A DNA stretch of 64,000 nt from Dryas octopetala (taxonomy: Eukaryota > Streptophyta > Magnoliopsida > Rosales > Rosaceae). Positions 57,801 through 64,000 of this stretch are shown here, in pieces. Where the stretch lies: NCBI GenBank assembly GCA_963921425.1, contig OY992839.1, forward strand, positions 10,395,409 to 10,459,408, written 5' to 3'. The translations under genes and the position numbers were made by a program. The notes under the pieces are model-generated. The model had not been told where the DNA came from and did no database searches. It saw only the letters and a program-made list of their open reading frames with translations. How positions within the stretch are numbered: the first letter of the stretch is position 1; the number at the start of each line of letters is the position of its first letter.

Positions 57801-60800
57801 CTAGCATTCTTTTATTTGTAAACTAGGGATATTCAACCAACTCTTCCTCCAAACTCCAACATAAGGAATGCGATCACACAATAGAAAAGAAAATACTAAA
57901 CCTATTGAAAGGGATCAAAAACCATACATGACCTTGACAAAGAAAAATAAATACCTAAAATGATTTAAAGTTACCCTAACATATGTCACTCATAAGTTAT
58001 TATCATAACTATATACATTCAAAAAGAAATTAAAAGGTAAAAATTCCACATAAATTTACACTACCTCTTTTTTTTTTTTTTTTTGCTTTTTTCTTTTTCT
58101 TGTAAGACTTCTATGGGAAATCACTAATATAGTAAAGAGGTCAACTTATTTCTAAGGCCACAGCCTTGGTCCTTGAGACAGAGCAAGGAAAAGAAGTTGA
58201 AACACAGGCTCATAAACAAAATTAAATCAATAACTCAGACTTCAAGAAAGAAAGCAATGAATAAGGCCCCAAGTAGCACATTCAAACATTGTACCACAAG
58301 AAAATATGTTCACAAAAATGTGTTAAACTTGAAAAGATAAGGATATTCTTTCCTATGCCCTTTTTCACTAGCTCGATCACGAAGATGGCTGAGTCGCACT
58401 ATCTCCGTTTCTAACCACTGTAGCAGAGTAAAAATAAATAAATATAACACGTCAGTAAAAAAAAAAAAACTTAACATAAGATTATATATCACCCACACTA
58501 TAGAGCAACACAGAGGATAAAGAAAATCTATTCAATTTAAACTAGAAGATCAAAAGTTGAGTCAACACTAAAAGGAGCCACAGTCTAGTCTCTGAAAAGA
58601 CAAAATGATCCTTTTTAAGATCCTTTTTGTTGATGTCAGCACCAAAAAAATTGATGTCATCTTTCAAAAGAAAAAAAATAAATAGAAGATAAAACCCATA
58701 GCATATTTATAATCATTATTATCTGAGATAACAGACACATTCGGAGAGAAGAAAAGACCTCACCGATTAAGACCATGTGTACCAGAAAGAAGAACATTAT
58801 TAGAGGTAATTATTGTAATTGACTAATTTTAAATCTATGTCAAGAAGAGAAACCTGAAACATGCAGTTTAACTATCAATTATCATAAGCATTCAGTACAT
58901 GCAGTTTCCTCACATGTAAAGGTTAAGTCATTACTGTTCCAATAACAGAGTCTCAAAAGTCTACATTTATGCCTAAATCATACACACTCAAAGCCTGCAG
59001 ACTTTTGATAACGGAATCCTACATTCATTGATTGAATGTGTATGTGTGTACTTTGTTATCTCTCTCTGTTCTCTGTTCTCTGCACACTCTTCACTAGAAT
59101 GCAGTTAGCAGCCATAGAACATGAAAATCACTCCATTTTTGTTTCTTCATATTCCCAATTCTTCACCCATTTCTTCCTTACCTAAAAGCCTAACATCCCA
59201 AATACTGCTAACCACCTTTAGCTTCCCAAAAATCTTTTAAAGCAACCCTTGTTCATTTCTTTTCTTCGACTCTACAGATTGTCAATCTTTCATAATGCAC
59301 ATATTGCTAAAATGTCAGTAAACACCTTTCTTCCATTATGTTGGGATTTTAGTTTGAGTAGCAATTTGAATAAATTGAAAATTGGGGAGCTCACTTTCTA
59401 CTCTCTCTTTTGGAGAATGTTAGTTTGCATTCTTCAAGGCCGAGTACAGTTTTTATTGTATTGGCTGGATTTTGGGTAGTATGATTGGAGTGAACTGAGA
59501 GGGTTTTTTTTTAATTGTAGACAGGGAGTGGAGGTTCTATGGGATAAAGTATGAGTTTGAACTTCAGTTTCTGCTGAGTTCTGGGGAATTACCTTTTTTC
59601 TTCTGTTTTTTCAGATTGGAGGGCTGTACTTAATTAAGTTTTAATAATAATTTTTCTTTTATTTTTTCTGGCTGCTTGATAGAAATTTAAAGTTTTTATT
59701 GTATTGTATGAAGTGGATAACTTGTCCACAACTCTTTTTCTTTTATGAAAAAAACAAATTATAATTTTCTTCCTCGGAGAACATTCAGTTCAAATTTGCA
59801 ATAATGATAAAAAAAAAAAAAAAAAAAAAAATTCCTTCAGTGTCACCATCTTTTCTTTTTCTTTTGATTTGTGTGCAACAAAACTTTCCTAAGTGCACTC
59901 CAGAACTTATTCTAACAATCAATCCACAACAATCCAAATCCCAATGCTGCAATATAGAGCTAAATTTTCAGATGTATCAATCAACTTCAGGTGCAACATG
60001 CAACATGTGCAAGAAGTAAATAAAAAAATAAACTTTATAAACAAGAAAACTCCTTCAAGTATAAAGGCAAGAAACTTACATCCTTGACTCTGGCCTCTTG
60101 GAGTGCCATTGCTTTCTCTTGAACATCACCCTACAAGCAACACTTTCTCAGGACAAAAAAAGTTTCATACCAACATACAGAAGTGACAGTAGAACATAGA
60201 ATTACCACAGTTAGCCGGTTGATTAGTCCACATTTTATGCTTTGTCTCAGTCGCTTGCATTCGTCCTGATAATAAAACCAAGAAACAAGGAAATGTATCA
60301 AACAAGTGACTAACATCCAAATAAAAACAGAAAAGCAAAATATTTAAAATAAAAAATTGCTTTTTCCTGCAATCTTTATTACGTTGCTCATAAAGCTGCA
60401 ATTTCTCTAAATAAAGGCAAACCCAACCATACAAGTCATTGGATGTCAAAATCAGTTCTTATTACCCTTGTAGGCAACATAAATTAACCCAGTGGCAAAT
60501 ATTATATGACTATCTAATGATATTTCTAATGTAGGTCATCCCTTAAGAACAAGGAGGGAGATATCTAAATCATTTCTCTTTTTCAGCCACATTTCTGTTA
60601 TTTTTTAACCAAGTTAAAAGTCAACAGGAAATAGTTAGCTATGATAATTGTGACAACTCTCTCTCTCACTCTCTTGCCAGTGGAAAGAGGAGAAAGTTAT
60701 ATGCTAAATCACCTCAGTGAATTCTTGGTTTGAGATGATATCAATTGAAACGATCTCTGTCTTGTTTAAGTTTAATATCTCTAGTAAGATGTCTGTCATC

Positions 60801-61869
60801 CTTTTACCAACTTTATATGGCTCAGCAGCTTTGCATGTACCTGTTCAGAAAATCATTTAAGAAAAATGAACTATACAATTCTGAAAATTTCATGCCTTCT
60901 TTGCTCAGGCCAAAAATACAATGAAAGACAGTTAATCAGATAATTACCTATAACTTGGACCAGCCTATACAAATCTTGCTTTTGATTACTACCAGAAATT
61001 CTAATTCTCACAAAAGAACCAACAACCCTTTCCTGAAAGTTATCTATATTTTCAAGTAGATCTTCCACCAAATTACGCCTTAAGTAAATTAAAGTAATGT
61101 TGTGGATATCAATGGCTGCAAAATCGTCAATATTAGATTGAGGTCCTCTTCCATCACCCTTTTTACGAGTTTTACGTCTCTTGTCCTTATTGGACTTTGC
61201 CGAGGCATCAGTGTTCCCGTCAACCTCCAACTGACTACCTTCGGTATCAACAACACTCCCTTGAAGATCATCAGCCTGAAAATCCTCTTTTATGAGAAAG
61301 TGGGATTCAAGAAGCTTTAACATTTCAAAATGCCCAACACGAGGTTTCCCAAACAAAGTTTGAAGCCTTGAATCACAAATTATCTGGCTTTTCCGGCGAG
61401 GATCACGAAGTTTGTTCCTTTTTATATATTCTAGCAAGAGAGCCTGGACATCAAACTGAGACAAAGCAGATTTGTCACCATTTCTCATGTGCATAACAAA
61501 CTCCAAGAGTTCTTGTGATGCCCAACCAGTAATGTCATCTGCAGATGCACCTTCAGAACCGATTGCTGTTGCTGGACTTGGTGAATCTTTCACCTTTCCA
61601 CGAGTTCTCAACCGTTTTTTGCCCTTTCTTCTTTTAGAGTTAGTTACTTCCAAATTCTCAGAATTGTCTGAATCAGACCCGCCATCATTACTAACATCAT
61701 AAGGTTCATCACGTGACTCCTGTTTATAAGCATGTGCAGCTGATCCTTTCCATGGATTCTTGGCCTGAGCAAGTTCATCAAGCGTTAGAGATAGCCTCTC
61801 TTTTAAGTCTATCCAATAATCCTTAAAGAGGTACTCCCAGCTGCTTTTATCATCAAAATCGACTTCAAC
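54894..61869 (-). CDS. NERD-like SWIB/Plus3/GYF/CCCH protein (partial, C-terminal 1160 aa)
   Basis: Visible exons: 60948-61869, 60713-60840, 60206-60265, 60080-60130, 58347-58417, 57092-57246, 54894-56989. The domain order is SWIB (DITGWASQELLEFVMHM to ESHFLIKED), Plus3 (DIHNITLIYLRRNLVEDLL to DIISNQEFTE), a charged helical stretch (DECKRLRQSIKCG to RRLEEAVEIHADP), GYF (WHYQDPSGKVQGPFS to GYFPANLRVWR), a Pro/Gly/Asn-rich region with about ten GW/WG motifs, and a C-terminal CCCH finger (C-X7-C-X5-C-X3-H). This matches Arabidopsis NERD (CCCH19) and CCCH44; NERD binds histone H3 and AGO2 in siRNA-dependent DNA methylation. The N-terminal PHD part must lie beyond the right edge. Six of the introns shown fit GT-AG or the AT-AC class; the one at 57247-58346 is AT-AC. 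Confidence 0.9.
57247..58346 (-). other. U12-type AT-AC intron in the NERD-like gene
   Basis: On the minus strand the intron begins ATATCCTT, the U12 donor consensus, and ends in AC. The branch site TCCTTAAC (57257-57264) puts the branch A 11 nt from the end. Splicing joins KGHRKE to LRECVEKLQ in frame, the order known in the family. No GT donor exists at the exon end, and the GT-AG alternative does not give this junction. Confidence 0.88.
59240..59780 (+). mobile_element. possible LINE 3' remnant in an intron
   Basis: The interval is G+T-rich relative to its surroundings, with TGTATGAAGTGGATAACTTG then TCCACAA near 59705-59735. This resembles the GGTGGACATCTTGTCCAC tail of the LINE at 62905-63490. 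No clear coding remnant was identified. Confidence 0.25.
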
Positions 61870-62904
61870 CTGCACAAGCACAACAAAAAGAAAAACTAGG
61901 AATAAACAGAATGCCGCTTCAAAATTAGTAAACTTGAAAAATCACACCTCAGAGTTCAAGCAAGAAAAAAAAATGTAAAAAGAAATAAAGGGAAAACAAA
62001 ATAAGATAAAACGGGGAATTGTTTCATAAAAATGGAAGTACTTAATTTATGACAAAAATTTTAAAGGTAGAAAATTCCTGAAATAATTCCAAAAGGTTAT
62101 GGTATCTAACTGCCTATGCATAAACAAGATAGTTGCAAGTCTATCTGAAAAACAAAGGCCTGAGATATGCTCACTTGATATACAAAAGTTTTTTCATTTA
62201 GTTTTTCCTTCTTTTTTGTAAATCAAAAATTTTATAGCAGGAACTGAAATGACAAGAATATGTTTTAAGGTCTTTATTTATGTCTTGATTCTTCTAAATG
62301 ATGATTCCATCACTGTAGCAGTAATAGTAGCGTAAAGTTGATATCTCACAGGGATTGATAGCAGGGAATAATTATAAATCCGTATGAACCAAGCCCTGGT
62401 TTGGCTTATCATATAGAAAACTACATAAATAAATTTGAGAAAAATTTGAATTATAATTATCCAATCTTAGGTTAGTCATCCTTTTGACAAGAATCAATGT
62501 CCACACTTCAGAATAAATTGGGAATAGGTACCAATTGTATTTTAGATAATGAAAAATATAAAAGCACACAGTGTTAATCAAGAGTTTTTTCCTTCTTCCT
62601 GCTCAGTGGCTCAGCAGCTTTTCATTTGTGCATGAACGTTATTTAACAAGACTTGCAAAAAAAAAAAAAACAAACAAACAAACAAATACATGTTAAAACT
62701 ACTGACAGTTGGCAAAAGGATCCACCATCTGGCATATTCAACATTGATTACATGCAATAGATACCATACAGACATGACAAATTAATTAAAATTATATGAG
62801 TTGACATTGCTGAGAGTTCCCCATCGAAAGGCGAGGCAAGCTACTACTCTCCCAGCTTTGACTTGTATAAAGCTACAAAGATTTTAACGAATTAAAACTC
62901 AAAT

Positions 62905-63490
62905 TTCTCCATTGCAGAAGGGGTATGTGAATCATTTATTTCAACATTGTCCAATTGTATATTCCTTGTGGCGGAGGCTGTTCAGGGAGGATGGTTGAGA
63001 TGGGAGACTCTGGATTCTTGCGCTGCTTTGCGGTTGGAGAGATTTAAGTTCTTTGAAGGGAAGAGGGGTGTTATGTTGGGCAGGTGTGCAGTGATGGCTG
63101 GATTGTGGGTAATTTGGACGGAGAGAAATATGAGGATTTTTTAAGATGTAGAGGAAAAGAGGTGGATAATTTTTGGGAGAGAGTTCGATTTTGGGCTTCA
63201 TTATGGGCGTCAATCACTCCAGCATTCAGGGACTATTAATTTTCTGCAGTTATGTCTAATTGGGAGTCTGTTGTGGGTTAGGGTTTGATTATTGATGCTT
63301 TACTAGGGTCTAGAGCTTGTTTGCTTTTCTTGGGTGCTTTACTATACTATCGTTCTCTGGTTGTTTGGTTTTTATAATATCCTAGAGCTTGCAGTCTAGG
63401 AACTTTTAAGAAGGTGGACATCTTGTCCACTGTATTGTACTATGTACTCCTTTATTTTCATTTATTGAAAGCATGTTTCTCATCAAAGAA
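62905..63490 (+). mobile_element. L1-type LINE 3' fragment (zf-RVT end)
   Basis: 62933 onward reads HLFQHCPIVYSLWRRLFRED, and then, with frame shifts, LRWETLDSCAAL, RFKFFEGK, and AVMAGLWVIWTERNMRIF. This is the zinc-binding reverse-transcriptase tail (HLFLHCP...LW...WTIWLERNxRIF type) of plant L1 elements. A T-rich 3' UTR with GGTGGACATCTTGTCCAC follows. It is 5'-truncated, lies antisense to the host gene, and is dead. Confidence 0.75.
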
Positions 63491-63508
63491 ATATATATGT
63501 CAAACAAG

Positions 63509-63887
63509 CAATTGGGATCCCACATTTAGGCTTATTTGTGGCCTTGTGGGATCTCTCATGGGGCCCACTCCATATTGTATTTCGATAATCGGAATTGTCT
63601 ACTTTTTTTGTCTCCATTGAAGGATCGTGCTTGCAAAAAATTAGGTTAATCGGAAACCATTTGACCGTTGATGAAATGATCACCATTTCAAGTGTTTATC
63701 GAAAATATTTTGTTCGTCTATTTATTTGATCAAAGTTTGATAGCTTAATGGTTTCCAATTTGCTTAATTTTTTGCAAGGATGATCTTTGAATATAGACTT
63801 ATAAACAGTTCGGATCGTTGAAATACAATGTGGGGTGGATCCTACATTGTATATATATATACAATGGGATCCCACACTTGAGGCTCC

Positions 63888-63895
<8 letters not shown>
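63509..63895. mobile_element. MITE-like inverted-repeat element
   Basis: GGGCCCACTCCATATTGTATTTCGATAATCGGAATTGTCTAC (63558-63601, given here only to show its ends GGGCCCACTCC and GGAATTGTCTAC) is an inverted relative of AAACAGTTCGGATCGTTGAA with ATACAATGTGGGGTGGATCC (63805-63842). GGGATCCCACA occurs near both ends. A TCGGATCGTTGA-bearing relative lies near 39660. Confidence 0.5.

Positions 63896-63919
<24 letters not shown>
63889..63919. repeat. (TA)n microsatellite
   Basis: A TATATA run directly after the inverted-repeat element. Confidence 0.8.
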
Positions 63920-63921
<2 letters not shown>

Positions 63922-64000
63922 AACAGAAACACACCCAGTCCAAAAACACCAGCGGAAACTAAGAAAATGCTGTTTCCCAGTTCAAATTCAATAGGGAAAA

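Larger units (their letters stand above)
61870..64000 (-). other. intron of the NERD-like gene running to the window edge
   Basis: No upstream exon of the gene is recognisable between the acceptor at 61870 and the end. It contains a LINE fragment (62905-63490) and an inverted-repeat element (63509-63895). The remaining stretches are AT-rich. Confidence 0.6.

Overview
The window is nuclear DNA of a flowering plant. Genes carry many introns with GT-AG borders, intergenic DNA is AT-rich, and class I and class II plant transposons are abundant. The gene families (GATA factor, CYP84A ferulate 5-hydroxylase, subtilase, NERD-like CCCH protein) and the repeats suggest a woody eudicot, perhaps Rosaceae. 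That placement is inference.

Seven host genes are supported. From left to right they are: a mitochondrial heme A synthase COX15 (minus, 5101-8639, 7 exons, 449 aa); a secreted subtilase (plus, 10768-15184, 11 exons, 777 aa) followed by a broken partial copy of its 3' end; a GATA zinc-finger factor (plus, 21645-22748, 335 aa); a mitochondrial FMP32/CCDC90-type coiled-coil protein (minus, 27311-29351, 7 exons, 230 aa) with a degenerate partial copy 2.5 kb away; a ferulate 5-hydroxylase-type P450 (plus, 31216-33210, 517 aa); a small Cys-rich plant protein of unknown function (minus, 35526-38873, 208 aa); and the C-terminal 1160 residues of a SWIB/Plus3/GYF/CCCH protein of the NERD type (minus, 54894-61869), whose 5' part lies beyond the right edge.

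Between 41.3 and 54.2 kb lies a transposon cluster. A 5.26-kb CACTA element (41362-46624, 3-bp duplication CAC) holds a decayed Ulp1 protease piece and apparent captured fragments of a cinnamoyl-CoA-reductase-like gene and a PPR gene. A 5.69-kb MULE (46800-52493) follows, with 227-bp terminal inverted repeats, a perfect 9-bp duplication, a transposase broken by one stop codon, and a second convergent gene encoding a GRF-type zinc-finger protein. It sits exactly at the edge of an older foldback repeat with a very G-rich core (52503-53330), which abuts an inverted copy of a roughly 1-kb repeat present twice in tandem at 1.6-3.65 kb.

The most notable single observation is an AT-AC intron (57247-58346) in the NERD-like gene. 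It has a textbook U12 donor and branch site and restores the reading frame exactly, so it should need the minor spliceosome. There is no CRISPR array, operon or rRNA. tRNA-like segments look like SINE heads rather than functional tRNA genes. The genes do not form a pathway; COX15 and FMP32 are both mitochondrial, and the P450 belongs to lignin synthesis.
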